DNA from: Onthophagus taurus
Lineage: Eukaryota > Arthropoda > Insecta > Coleoptera > Scarabaeidae
Assembly: GCF_036711975.1 (NCBI RefSeq)
Contig: NC_091967.1
Location: 13,764,001 to 13,828,000 of the forward strand
Direction of reading: 5' to 3'
Length of the DNA: 64,000 bases
Shown here: in pieces, positions 11,921-24,640 of the stretch
Layout of the letters: each line of letters starts with the position of its first letter
Numbering within the stretch: position 1 is the stretch's first letter
Notes under the pieces: generated by a model
What the model was told of the DNA's origin: nothing
Seen by the model: only the letters and a program-made list of their open reading frames with translations
The model's database searches: none
Made by a program: the position numbers and the translations under genes

Positions 11921-14900
11921 ATGAGTAAATCTGTGTTTAATAATATTTATTGTCAACCTTATAAAAGTAACAAGATTAAGTTATACAAAAATGCAAAAGG
12001 TAAGATAACAATCATTGATTGAAAATGTTCATAAAAATTACTTAATGGTATTATGATATTTTTAGATAATATAAATTTTATACAACGATTGGGACTATTA
12101 AAAAAATTACCTGTTCATTATGGTTGTGTAAATACATTACAATGGAATAGTACCGGAGAATACATTTTATCTGGATCAGATGACCAACATTTAATGGTTA
12201 CAAATGGTCATAATTATAAAGTATTAGTTGATTATAACACTAGTCACAATGCTAATATATTTAGTGCAAAGTTTTTACCTATGTGCAATGATCAACAAAT
12301 TGTTTCTTGTTCTGGAAATGGTACTATATTGCATACAGGTAAGTTTGAATGTTAATGTTGCATAAAAATGTTATGTTACAATATTAATTGCTGTGATGAA
12401 TTAAATTAGATTTACAAAGACCAAAGGAAACTTATAATAATCAATTTACTTGCCATGGTGGTACAACATATGAAGTTATTACCATATACAATGATCCAAA
12501 TACATTTTTAAGCTGTGGGGAAGATGGCACAGTACGTTGGTTTGATTTAAGAACAAAATCAAGGTAACATTTTATTTAAATAAAACATATCAATAAAATG
12601 ATACCACTCTATAGAGAAACTTCTATGTATTAATGTTGTAAAATTTTAATAACATGACTATCATTTTAGTTTTGTAATTCACAAAGGCAAAGCAGTGTTA
12701 TGAATAAGGTTACCTCTGCAGACTAATGTTTGTAGTATAAATAGCAAAAACCAATGACTATTTTTTTCACAAATTAGGCGCATCACTAAATAAACATTAT
12801 ATTACATAGATTACATATTGGGTAGTTAGAGCAACCAACCTTACACCGCGACCCTACAGATTTATTGTACCTCAATAAATAACATTATCAAATTTCGCTC
12901 CTAAAGATCCTTTGGGGAGATAAACTGCGACCCAAAGATCAAGAATCTGATACGATTATCAGCAGGGTCTTCCATGTTAATAAACAACTTAGCGTATCTC
13001 ATTCCAGGAGAACTGGTCCAGAGTAAGCAAAGTCTCACTTCAGCCCATAGTCTAATCCTTTGTTTGACTATCGCAAATGATACTGCTGGTTCTGGCCCCA
13101 CTCAAACTCTGTTATCACATCTCAGTGTGTTTAAAGTTCTTTTACAGTCATTAATCAGAGACGACACCGTTTTCACCGTCTGGAGAGCGGCTTGACTGTC
13201 TGAGAAAAATCGTACTGTCATGTTCTTCACCCCTGTCTCAAGAAGGATTTTAGCGCCCATGTCAATAGCAAATACTTCCGCCTGGAATACAGTAGAGTAC
13301 ATACCCAGGCTGTAAGCTTGCTTAATCTGAAGATTCTGGCAGTAAAATCCTGCCCCGACCCTACCAGCGTTTTTGGTCCATCTGTGAACATGCAAATATT
13401 TGCCTGAACTAGAAAATTTTCGGTTTCGATCCAGGACTGCCGTACAGGCAGTACAATCTGGTATCAAGCATTAATCACCGATAGTGACCCCACTCTATCT
13501 CCAGCTACATAAACCAATCTACTGATTTTCCAAAGATAAAATGCGAGCGTGTCAATAATCCCAGCTATACCGCTCATTACCAATTATATGAAATCTAAGC
13601 CACTCGCATACCAAGGAGTTGCATGTAAACAGGGATGACGGCATTAGCCACTACGCAAAAGTGTTTAAGAAATTGTAATGGTTCTACTTTCACCTTCCTC
13701 TTTCGAAGTCGATCGAGCATCCAATCTAAGGTTTAAGTGATCCAGTTAGAAAAGAGATTATTCAGGTTTGAAGCCTTGCATTGCTTCTACGAGTCGTTTT
13801 CAACTCGCCCTCGCCAGTCAGATGCGTTCTTAGCTCGGTCATCAGCTCTTTCATGCTGGGCCAAATCCTGCTCAACATACCCTACGTGCCGTGTCAAAGC
13901 CTAGTCAAATGGCGTTGAGATGTATTGTCCTGCAGTTATATACCGTGAAAAGGTGTTAATTATAAATAGTATTTTTTTCCTTGCATATACACTTGGTCAG
14001 TAACCAATCATCTTTGAAAAGCGTATGATTTGAGAATTGAAATTAAAAGTGATATAATTTAAAACTGAATAATTGACATATAAATTATTCTATAGAGAGG
14101 CAATTTTATTGAAAATACTTAGAATTCAACTTCCATTCAATTATTATCCCAATAAAATATATTTTTTTCTATATTAGTTGTAAAAAATCGGGTTGTAAAG
14201 AAGATATTTTGGTCTCCCAATTAAGTGCAGTAACAGCTTTGGATATCAATCCAATGATGTCACATCATCTAGCAGTAGGATGTTCAGATTCTACAGTCAG
14301 ATTATACGATAGACGTTTTCTAAGCACATCAAGTAAAAAAAAATTTTTTTTCTTAAAAAGAAAATCTAATTATCTGTATTATTTAGATGCGAGCAGTATA
14401 AAACCGTTTTCAACAATAGTTGCAACCGAATTAGAAGAGAAAAACTATCGTATTACCTCTTTAAACTACAGCGCGGATGGTCACGATATGTTAGTCAGTT
14501 ACTCTTGCGATCACATCTATTTATTCGGTTTAAAAGATGTGAGTTGTACGAATTTAAAGCGGGGTCCGAGAATTAGATGTAAATCCAAAAATTCAAACAA
14601 ACGCGAATGGAAGTGTCCGCCTACCGTAAGAAGACTTCGATTGCGTGGTGATTGGTCCGATACTGGTCCGGATGCAAGACCAGAAAGAGAAAATACTTCA
14701 AATCCAAGTATCTATAGTAGTTCTATTTTGAATCATTTTGATAACGCCAGTTTTCTTCCTATCCTGTAGCAGAAATAAGTCAAGCTCGCCCTCAATTACA
14801 TGGTAGTTTAATGCAAAGAATGACTCGGGTGTTATCTCATATGTTAAACGATCCGATGACCAGAGCCGCATTAAATGCTGTGGGTGATGGGGGTCCGGAA

Positions 14901-16743
14901 GGAGAAAATGCAACCGTTGACGTCACCGCTGACGCCAATGAAAATAACGCGGAAGCTTCGCAAAATAACGAAGAAAATAATTCGATGGTTTTGGAAACTT
15001 CTCCGGCTTCATCTCAAAACAACGCAGACTGTGATACAAATTCATCTGAAGGCGCAGATTTTTCTTCGCAACCTTCCAGTTCCCAAACGACTAGAAGTGA
15101 AGCTATGGAAACTGAAGATGGTGAGGAAGAGAACCAAGACGAGGGCGGAGAAGATAAAAAAGAAGATAATTGGTAATTTTAGATTTTTGTTGTTTGATCA
15201 TTATTAACGTTATTGTGAGATTGTGCTTTGGCATTTTAATTTGATTTTTATCCTGTGTTTTTATAGCATTATTCATTTAATCACACGATTAAAAATCACG
15301 TGACTAATTATTTTTATACTTTTTTTATCGTCTATATATTAAAAAAATTAACTAATCCCATAATAAAATGTTCAATTAAAACATTAGAGACATTAAATTT
15401 TCATTAGGCAGCTTATTTGTTAGTCACTTAACTAACAGATTCAGCTGGAAATTGATAAATCGGTTCTCAGTTAAATAAAGAACATTGCTCTCTAAAAGTT
15501 TTATCATATTGAACACCTGCAAAAAAATATAGTAAGGAATACGCTGTTTGACTATGTCTAAAGATAAAAGGAGAATCACAGGATAAAAATAATGCTGTTA
15601 AATAGCATAATTAAGCTAAGTTAACTTGATTGGCTTGTTTATGGGTATTGCGGCTGTGGCAAATTGCAAATTGAACGAAAAACAAGTACACAAATAAATA
15701 ATAAGAAAACTAGAGCGTGTGTCTCTTTCTACGTTGTAGTACAAAAAAAGTCCAATCCACGTCTTCAAATCAGACAAGTCACACAGTTGATCCCTCGACA
15801 ATTAATACATCAATAATAACTAGGCATCTAAGACAACATCTATCTCTTCTACGTAGCTTGCGTCAGGGTTACATTGCGCAGCACGGCGATGAACCTTCCG
15901 TTAGTCTGCGTTATTTCGACCAGAGCACTTCCGGGTCCACCATCAGCCTTAATCCATCTAATATTATTTACGATAATTTACCGGAATCAGAAGATACCAA
16001 AGAATTAGTAAGTATTTGATTATTTCTATACGTTTTATTTTTTTCATTTATGGCTTTATAGCCGCAGGATGGTGATGTAGAGTTGGATTATGAAGAAACC
16101 GATGAAACAGGGTATTCCGATATCGTTTTTGAAGCGGAAAGGAAAATGAAATATTCTGGACATCGAAATGCACGGTAAATTAAAAAGAATTATTATTATT
16201 TAAAAAAAATTTAAGTGATATATCGTGATATTGTGTATTTGAAATAAAGAGGTTTTTAGGACAATGATAAAAGAAGCAACATTTTGGGGTAATGATTATG
16301 TAATGTCTGGTTCCGATTGCGGGCACGTTTTTGTTTGGAATCGCCATAACGCTGAGTTGCAAATGTTGCTCCAAGCTGATCAACACGTAGTAAATTGTTT
16401 ACAACCTCACCCATCATTACCATTATTAGCAACGAGTGGTATTGATCATGATATTAAACTGTGGGCTCCAGTTTTACATGAACCTGCTTTCGATAGCGTT
16501 ACAGCCAATAAGGTTAGTACTAATATTTTAATATATTGTCTCTAATAAACATTTTAAAAATCTAATAACTATTAATGTGTTAATATTATATAGCTTATGG
16601 AAAGAAATGAGATAATGTTGGAAGAAACAAGAGATACAATAACAGTTCCAGCAGCTTTTATGATTAGAATGTTGGCGTGTTTGAACCAAATAAGGCAAGG
16701 AGCTCGAGCTAGAACGAACGCGGATGAGAATGAAGATTGTTAA
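11921..16743 (+). CDS. Dcaf6: DCAF6-like WD40 substrate receptor of CRL4 ubiquitin ligase
   Basis: Orthologue of DDB1- and CUL4-associated factor 6 (IQWD1/NRIP). Ten exons: 11921-11999, 12066-12338, 12410-12563, 14178-14332, 14387-14707, 14770-15172, 15740-16007, 16062-16174, 16260-16512 and 16594-16743. They total 2169 nt (722 residues) with every phase consistent. The N-terminal propeller shows [58 protein letters not shown] and [15 protein letters not shown] long acidic Ser/Asn-rich linker follows, then the C-terminal blades [20 protein letters not shown] and [20 protein letters not shown], and a tail with [19 protein letters not shown], all typical of DCAF6. The 54-nt intron 14333-14386 is in frame and stop-free. 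Intron 3 carries a LINE relic. Confidence 0.93.
12880..13920 (-). mobile_element. LINE relic with RNase H domain in a DCAF6 intron
   Basis: Minus-strand ORFs carry an RNase H-like domain ([51 protein letters not shown]) followed by the usual downstream [20 protein letters not shown] segment and [10 protein letters not shown]-like words. This order is typical of insect I/R1/Jockey-type non-LTR elements. It is 5'-truncated and interrupted by stops; only the 3' part of the polyprotein survives. Confidence 0.7.
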
Positions 16744-17450
16744 AGATTATTACTTACATTTCTTTTAAAAAAATTGTTAATATTGTTGTACTTTATTATA
16801 ATGATCTTATTTATGATATAGTATCTAATGTAAATAATAGATTTTTTTGTGGATAATAATATATTTCTAAAAAGTTAATTAATAATATTGTTTTTTTAAA
16901 TAAAACCAATTTAATTGTATAACAGAAACTTTATTGCACAACAGGTTTTAAAATTCCATAAAACATTTTTAAGATATAAGTACATGGTTTTCAATAAGAC
17001 TAGAACGTTTTTTAATGATTATCAACCTCATATTTTTCTTAAATAATTTTTCGTTAAAATTTCATTTTAAAATAACAAACAATAAATTAGATCCATAAAA
17101 TGGTGTTCAAATACAACAAACTTAAAACTAGGTTTGTACATATATCACAAAATTTGTGGACGGTCCTAAGCAAACATATTTTCATTTTTCTCTTTATCAC
17201 TTACTCCTACTGTTTAAAATATTGACCATGCAAAGTTAATTACTTTCCATACATATAACACCAAAACTGTGGGATAAAAATAACATCGATTATTGTAATT
17301 ATTAAGAATTAAGTACTACTTTTTTAACAATCTGCAAATAATACCTAAAAGTAGCTATATTCTATTAAAAAGAGATTAAATCGTAGAAGTTAAGTCTAGA
17401 TATTTTTTAATAAAGAAGTATTATCACTGTTGAATAAAATTTTAACTATA
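16744..17450. other. intergenic between convergent DCAF6 and ENPP genes
   Basis: AT-rich, no ORF of note. Contains the two 3' UTRs; AATAAA-type signals are present on both strands. Confidence 0.55.
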
Positions 17451-20400
17451 TTATGCTTCTTCAGCTTCTAATAAATGTTGTGCTTCAACTGCTTGTTGAA
17501 AAGATTTTGGAAATCGTTTATTTAAAGCTGCAGCGGTTGTCATATTTTGTTGTCGTCTTATTAATATTATTGTAATTGCAGCCGCGCAACTTATTAATAA
17601 TAACGATAACGACATACCGACCACTAAAAACAAATTTGTACTTAAGATCAAACAAACAAAAAAGATAATAACTAATAATTAACTATTAATTAAAAGTGAG
17701 AAATAAAAAATAAACTATTAGATGTAATAATACCTGTGATAACAATCACTTTAACAGCATGTGAAGTTTCTTTTTTATCCACCACTTCTTTTATTAAATT
17801 TGTATTGATGGGTCTACGAGATTGCAGTTCTAAAATATTTGCGAATACTGAATATAAATCCACTGTATTAAATGGATTAATTTTGTGGTTTTTCCTTATT
17901 TTTGGACCACGAGCGATAAAAAATGAATACATTTCTTTAATATCCACTGCATAACCATGCATTCCAAACAAAGAATTTGGTCCCACTAAAAAAATTCAAT
18001 ATTAATGGAATGAAAGAATTTTCTTTTCAACACACCTTTCAAATTATACAATTTTGTATAATATGCAACTGTGTCAATAAAATCATCAAACGCATATCCT
18101 TTATCAGCCAATAATAAAATAGGTGGGGTACGTATATTTCGCCTGAAATGCCATCTGTTTGGTATTTCACTTTTTTTATAAACGGTAAAATGTCCCAATT
18201 CTGCCGATGCCTTTTTTAATCGATTATAAACATCATCTGTGTAACCTAAATTATTTCTGTTTCAATGTCTGTTAAGAAAAGGCAAATAATTCTTACCCTC
18301 TTCTGGTATGACATGTAATGTGGGCGACGAATCGGCGAACGAATAGGTATTTTTTTCCAAATAATTCGATACGTTTAAAATATTTTTATATTTTATACTA
18401 ATCATTCCATGATCTCCTAAATGTATCACGTTAACTAGATGAGATAAATGATGTTTTCTTAATTTGTCATGCAAATATTGTGTTACATTATCCAATTTTT
18501 TTATCATATTTTCAACAACTGTAGAATCTGGACTGTAAACGTGTCCATGAAAATCTGGTTCTTCTATATAAAGCATTACTAAATTAGCTGGATATTGAGG
18601 ATCCATTATCCAAGAAATAGCCTACATAAGCTTATTATTATTATAATTAAAAACCTTTATTATTAAAAATTTAGAAAAATTAATAACATTTTACAAAAAT
18701 ATCTAAATTATAAAATTGCATAAAATTTTAATTGAGTTATTACAAAATATATAACTACAGAATTAAAAATACAGTTTAAAAATGTGATAGTTTAAATAAC
18801 AGACGATTTACAAACGATGTGGCAATTGCCAGCTAATAGCTTTTAGTATTCATTATACAGTGTCAAATAATTACAATTTTAAGTCCACATAGATGAGAGC
18901 TTGGACAGTTTAAGAAATGTACGCCCCTCCACATGAAGCGAAAAATATTCATACTCCACATGCACATTGTGTGGAAAGAATATATTGACGCAGTACCGTT
19001 GTGGGTTTTAACCTTACCGTTTATCGTCATAGCTACAAAAAGAATCTAAACAGAATGCAGTCCACCTCCACTGCAGCCAGAAAAATCATGTTAAGCCTAC
19101 CAATTTTAAAAATATATTAAGAGATGGCGCTGGTTGCCATTTTATGACTAAATACATAATTGCTATACTCTGTTTTTAAACCAGGAGGAGTAAACGCGAA
19201 AGTCAGATTTACACTAGGAAAAATCACCAGAAAATATCACTAGATATTTTGGCGGTAAATTTAAATTAATAATTATTATTATTTATTTACTTATTATTAT
19301 ATTTATTTTCGTTCGTTATTGTCAACACTAAACATACAAATTAACATTGAAGTTATGAGTGTATTTATTTCAAAATATAATAAAGAAGGGTTTAAGAACA
19401 CAAAATTTACAATAATGACACGAAACTGTCGATTTGTCAATAACCTAACCTTCAAAATCAAAATTCAAAATTGCCTGTGTGTGAACCTTCCTCGCATTCA
19501 ACCAATCACGTGCAAGGTCAATCTGGTGACAAATTTAAAATACTCCTCCTGGTTTAAAAACAGAGTATAATTGCCAAAGAAAATTTCAAGGTATAATTAA
19601 TGTTTGTAAACAAAACTAACCTTACCTAACATTCCTTCACGCTATAATTGACATTACAAAAGAAAACTTCACGCTATAATTGCCATTACTAATTGCCAAA
19701 GAAAACTTCATGGTATAATTAACGTTTGTAAACAAAACTAACCTTACCTCACATTCCTTCACGCTATAATTGACATTACAAAAGAAAACTTCACGCTATA
19801 ATTGCCATTACAAATTGCCAAAGAAAACTTCAAGGTATAATTAATGTTTGTAAACAAAACTAACCTTACCGAACATTCCTTCACGCTATAATTGACATTA
19901 CAAAAGAAAACTTCACGCTATAATTGCCAAAGAATACTTCATGGTATAATTAATGTTTGTAAACAAAACTAACCTTACATCACATTCCTTCACGCTATAA
20001 TTGACATTACAAAAGAAAACTTCACGCTATAATTGCCATTACTAATTGCCAAAGAATACTTCATGGTATAATTAATGTTTGTAAACAAAACTAACCTTAC
20101 CTCACATTCCTTCACGCTATAATTGACATTACAAAAGAAAACTTCACGCTATAATTGCCATTACAAATTGCCAAAGAATACTTCATGGTATAATTAATGT
20201 TTGTATACAAAACTAACCTTACCTAACATTCAGCGTCTGAAGACACAGGGCTAAACCCGAAACTTAAAAATATACAACTTAGCGCTGAATAACAATTAAA
20301 ACTAGAACTAACACTTGCACTAGAACTATACTCTGCTTTTAAACCAGGAGGAGTAAACGCGAAAGTCAGATTTACACTGGAAAAAATCACCAGAAAATAT

Positions 20401-22453
20401 CACTAGATATTTTGGCGGTAAATTTAAATTAATAATTATTATTTATTTATTTACTTATTATTGTATTTATTTTCGTTTGTTATCGTTAACACTATAAATA
20501 CAAATTAAATTTGAAGTTATGAGTGTATTTATTTCAAAATACAATAAAAAAGAGTTTAAGAACACAAAATATACAATAATGACACGAAACTGTCGAATTA
20601 TCAATTACCTAACCTTCAAATTCAAAATTGCCTGTGTGTGAACCTTCCTCGCATTCAACCAATCACGTGCAAGGTCAATCTGGTGACAAATTTAAAATAC
20701 TCCTCCTGGTTTAAAAACAGAGTATAGCAAAATATATTTAGTATACCTATTAAACACACGACCTGGCGTAGTTACGAGCTACAAGTCCATTCTTTTGTAT
20801 CGTAAATGAAAGATATCATCGTCAAATAGGCACCGCTATAAAATTTGCTGCTGACTATATTTAGTTCCAACATTACGATTATTACTGATAGTACTATATC
20901 TGTTTTAGCTCTAATTATAAGTAGAGAAAAGATCACCTCCGTAATAGTAATGGATCGCCATCTAACGCTTGAGGACGCGGCAACACTCAACTGTGATACA
21001 TTCCAGTGATTATAGGAAATTTTGACATACCTATGAAATAAGCACTTCTATTCATTTGATTCTCTAGTGTCTTATATTGATATAATCAAAAATCTATTAT
21101 GCATGAAATATTTAGATTGGTGGGAGAGAATTACAAATTACCAACCAGTTATGAAGTTATTCAACAGAGGAGGCAGCTCAGTAAATTAGGCTAAGTAAAA
21201 ATATCCTACACATTGTTACACAACTTAAGACTAGTTACTGTAAACATACACCTTTATAACTTAAGACTTGTTGATACCCCTCTATTTCATATCTATACAT
21301 AATACATAAGACAATCAAAGACATCTCCACTTTGCTAGACCTCAAATTCAAAGCAATCAAGTCAATTAATCAAAGAAGAGTGGTTGAGCACAGATAGAGC
21401 CAGAGACAAACCTCTGAGCCGTATCCTAGCCTTTGGTAATTTCTTTGGCTGGTACAATGGGTCCAATCCAACACAATAGTTAGGTTGATACAAAATTGTT
21501 AGGAACATTTCCAACAAAAACAATATAAACAAGTGTTTCAAGTAACTCCAGTTTGATAAGAGTCAAGCAATATGAACAAAAAAGTAGGACCTATTTTGCA
21601 AGAAACCTTTAAGTTGACAGGGGGACACTGCCATAATTTAATTAGGTACAATTGTTTAGGTTGTAGAGTAAATTTTGTGAAGGAAATTACATGCTTGTTT
21701 TCACTGAATGTCACAACAAAGCTGAAAAGATATTACTTTTGTTTATTAATGATGATATTTTCTACCATACTTATCTATTTTGATTTATTTTGATCAAAAA
21801 ATTTCAGATTGTTAGTCCCAATGAAGTATTTGTTTCAATAAAATTTTACACAAATTTATAATATTATGGAAACCTTGTAAAATGCCTAATTATTTCATCC
21901 AATTACTTACAGTATCTACTCTTTTATACAGATCATATTTAGGATCCCAACTTTCAAAATGTGTAGGTGTTACATTTTGATAAGAAAATTTACATCCAGG
22001 CCACATCATACAACCTGAATATCTATTACTTTCCGACATCTCATTTAAAGTCTAAAAATCAAGTCTACACAAAATTCTTAACACTTTTAAAAATAAATAC
22101 TAACATACCCATATTGGTATAGCTTTATCATTTTGCATAAACATACTTTTCTCCATACCAATTTTTTTCCTTGTTTCAGGATCATAAAAATTATTTCCCA
22201 TAACACCATGTTCTTCAGCATACATACCAGTAGATATTGTAAAATGATTTGGAAACGTTTTCGTTGGAAAAACATTATACATATAGTCAGCATATGTTCC
22301 CTCTCGTTGCAACTTTACCAATGTTGGTGTAGAAGCTTTATTTATGTAATCATATCGAAATCCATCGTATGAAACTATTAATAATATTGGCTTATTAGAA
22401 TATGTATAGGCGAATTGTATAAAAACGCATTGTAGAAATATATTAAGTAACAT
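17451..22453 (-). CDS. ectonucleotide pyrophosphatase/phosphodiesterase (ENPP4/5-like)
   Basis: Type I membrane ectoenzyme of the alkaline phosphatase superfamily, predicted to hydrolyse nucleotide or phospholipid phosphodiester bonds with two zinc ions. Six exons: 22453-22109, 22051-21911, 18621-18297, 18245-18036, 17985-17734 and 17623-17451. They total 1446 nt, 481 residues, phases consistent. There is a signal peptide at residues 1-17. Metal and catalytic residues are all present: Asp30 in SYDGFRYDY, nucleophile Thr66 in PTKTFPNH, Asp185/His189 in EEPDFHGH, Asp232/His233 in LGDHGM, and His350 in FGMHGY. A C-terminal membrane span (SLSLLLISCAAAITIILI) and a short cytoplasmic tail match ENPP4/ENPP5 rather than ENPP1-3, as no somatomedin or nuclease-like domains are present. 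The substrate cannot be told from sequence. Intron 2 (21910-18622) is packed with repeats. Confidence 0.9.
19166..19567. mobile_element. MITE copy A (TA-flanked)
   Basis: 402-bp element flanked by TA. The ends are inverted: TACTCTGTTTTTAAACCAGG at the left, with its reverse complement at the right, for about 28 bp. It has no coding capacity. A TA target duplication and short inverted ends suggest a Tc1/mariner-driven non-autonomous element. A second copy lies at 20329-20724. Confidence 0.8.
19568..20225. repeat. ~122-bp tandem array (about 5.4 copies)
   Basis: Unit starts (ATTGCCAAAGAA) recur at about 19570, 19692, 19813, 19923, 20045 and 20167, giving periods of 122, 121, 110, 122 and 122. 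Within each unit the ~30-bp word TTCACGCTATAATTG is itself repeated, so the array is hierarchical. Copies are highly similar, indicating recent expansion or homogenisation. It lies exactly between MITE A and the foldback fragment next to MITE B. Confidence 0.85.
20226..20326. repeat. fragment of the foldback repeat family
   Basis: Shares GGCTAAACCCGAA and AGCGCTGAATAACAATTAAA with the repeat at 1772-2040. Only one arm is present here. Confidence 0.55.
20329..20724. mobile_element. MITE copy B (TA-flanked)
   Basis: 396-bp second copy of the element at 19166-19567, same orientation, with the same inverted ends and TA flanks. The two copies differ by scattered substitutions and small indels, so they are independent or fairly old insertions. 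Confidence 0.8.
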
Positions 22454-23088
22454 TACGTATACCCCACATAAAATTATAATGTTTTGAAAGAACTGACATT
22501 TATGACATTGACTTCTAACCTATTTTAAATATTTCAATATCGATTTTAAGCATAAAATAAAAAGAATTTAATTTATAAATTATTCTGGTTAATAATTTCT
22601 TAGATAGTATTAAAAATTATTTTAATATTTATTAAAAATCAACAAATTAAAATAACATAATAGAACGCTTCCTGAAATTATTTAATGAACGTTTACTAAA
22701 CGAAATAGGATTATAGAACTTTAATCAATTTTAAACCACCAATTAAAGAAAATTGTTCCCGCTTCACTAACAAACAATTACAGTGTATATCCCATTACCC
22801 TTTATAAATCCTTTAAACTCATAATTAGTGTGTACAACTGAGTGTCATGTTTGTATAAAGATTTTTTGTTGTGATTAAAGTTTTGTATTAGTCATTCAGT
22901 GGCACAATTTTTAAAGTATACAAGGGCGGAAAAGAATTATATCATAAAAAAGAATTGTTAGTTTGGTGAAAAACATGGAAATTATATTATACAATTTTTA
23001 AATACATCTAGTCGTCAAAACGGAGTGGTTAATAGAAACTAATGGGTGTGATGAGAGGTGCAGTCCCCCTTGTTGGGCTGCCTGAATT
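22454..23088. promoter_or_regulatory. shared upstream region of ENPP and AP1AR-like genes
   Basis: 635 bp between divergent genes. AT-rich, no ORF. No specific regulatory motif recognised. Confidence 0.4.
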
Positions 23089-24098
23089 ATGGGCAATTGT
23101 ATGGGGCGATGTTTGCCTCAATCGAATCGTTTCGTTTCAAAACACAATAGTATTCACGATTTTTCACAATTACTTGAAGAGGTAAGAATGTTTATCTACT
23201 TGGTTCAGAATTAACTTAATAATTAAAATTATATGTTTATAACAGAATAAGTACTAATTTAAGATTTGTTTTAAAGAATTCTATGCAGCATGAGGAAGAT
23301 AAGAGGTAATTATTTGAAATTTAGATGATTTTCTAAACAAAGAAAATGTGTATTTAAATTTTCTGTGCAATCGTGGATGTAGAAATATCTTTGTAAGGCT
23401 ATTTTCCAAAAGGAAATCAAGAAAAAAGGTGAAAAACTTCGTTGAATTATGCTTTATCATTAGTAACTTAAATCGTTTTTTTAGAAGCCCGTTCTGGAAT
23501 TTGTTGATGATATATTAACTCCTCATCTCACCACATACAATAGACTCAATGATAGCCAACAACTATCTTGTACAAGGTAAACTTAAAATTAACATTTTAA
23601 TCAAAAAATGCGATAATTAAAGATATATTTTTTAGTTCATTTACAGGCAAAGATATTCCATTACAATGTTTAGATGCGAAAGCTTTGCTTGCAAGAACAA
23701 ACATGTCAACTCCAGCTAGTTCCTTGGATTTGGAATGGGAACATGAAACTTTACCCATTTCAATGGTAAATGATGCTTCAGGTGGTTCATGGTACTTAAT
23801 AATTTCTTTAAAGAATTGAACAAGGAATTAATAAATTTGTTATAGGACGATTATGCAAGAAGATATAATGGAAAATATAGATAATACAGAATCTAGTGTA
23901 AAAAATCCAATATACACCGAATCAGATTGGTCACGAGTATCTTCCGCTAATTCTTTGGAATGGGATAATGTTCCAACTTCAATTCAGGGAAGTCCACCCG
24001 CTTCAGAAGTCGATGCGGATACCCAATTTTTACTGAGCGAAATCGAAAGACTCACATCGCAAACTTTGATGGAAACTGGCAAGGAATTGTTTAGCTGA
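23089..24098 (+). CDS. AP1AR/gadkin-like adaptor protein
   Basis: The N-terminus MGNCMGRC has an N-myristoylation glycine and palmitoylatable cysteines, so the protein should be membrane-anchored on the cytosolic side. Exons 23089-23181, 23485-23576, 23636-23791 and 23846-24098 join in frame for 594 nt, 197 residues. The acidic motifs SSLDLEWEHE and NSLEWDNV resemble the paired S-L-D/E-W motifs of vertebrate AP1AR (gadkin), which binds AP-1 and kinesin-1 and the Arp2/3 complex. The central coiled coil of vertebrate AP1AR is missing. A possible 29-nt exon at 23277-23305 has good splice sites but would break the frame, so I left it out. The family call rests on short motifs. Confidence 0.55.
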
Positions 24099-24640
24099 CT
24101 TAAATTACTCTTTTTTAATAACCCGATAGAAAAAAATTAAATTGTTATTGAATAGAATAATAATTACTGTTGTGCATTACCATATTTTTAAGATTTATGC
24201 TTTTTTTTGAATACATATTTATGGGTACAGAATTTTATTATAAATTGAAAATGAAATAAACACTATATAATGAAAGACTCGTTTAGTTGAGGCAATTTTC
24301 AATTTATAAATAAAAAATTTGTACTAAAGGGATGAAATGAGCTTAAGAATAGTTATGTAAAAACTTATTTTTTTCTTTCAAGTCAAAAGTAATGAAGGTA
24401 CAAAATGATTCATCCAAAACAGAGGAATATAAGAAGATAAATGTGTTAAAGAATGAAAAATAAAAACGAAATGTTGACTATAAAGTAATGAATTAATGTG
24501 TGTAATAATTATGTTTTAATATTGATTATTATAATCAAAATAGTAGGTAGGGACCAATAGCTTATTTTTGTATAGTTCAAATTGCAAATGGTTTATGGAA
24601 AGTTAATAAAGACAATAGGTAATGTAGTCAACATCACATA
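24099..24640. other. 3' region of the AP1AR-like gene
   Basis: AT-rich 3' UTR and spacer; no ORF or repeat recognised. Confidence 0.4.

Noticed and set aside
23277-23305. 29-nt micro-exon of the AP1AR-like gene
   Set aside because: Good splice sites but it breaks the frame, whereas skipping it gives an exact 594-nt CDS.
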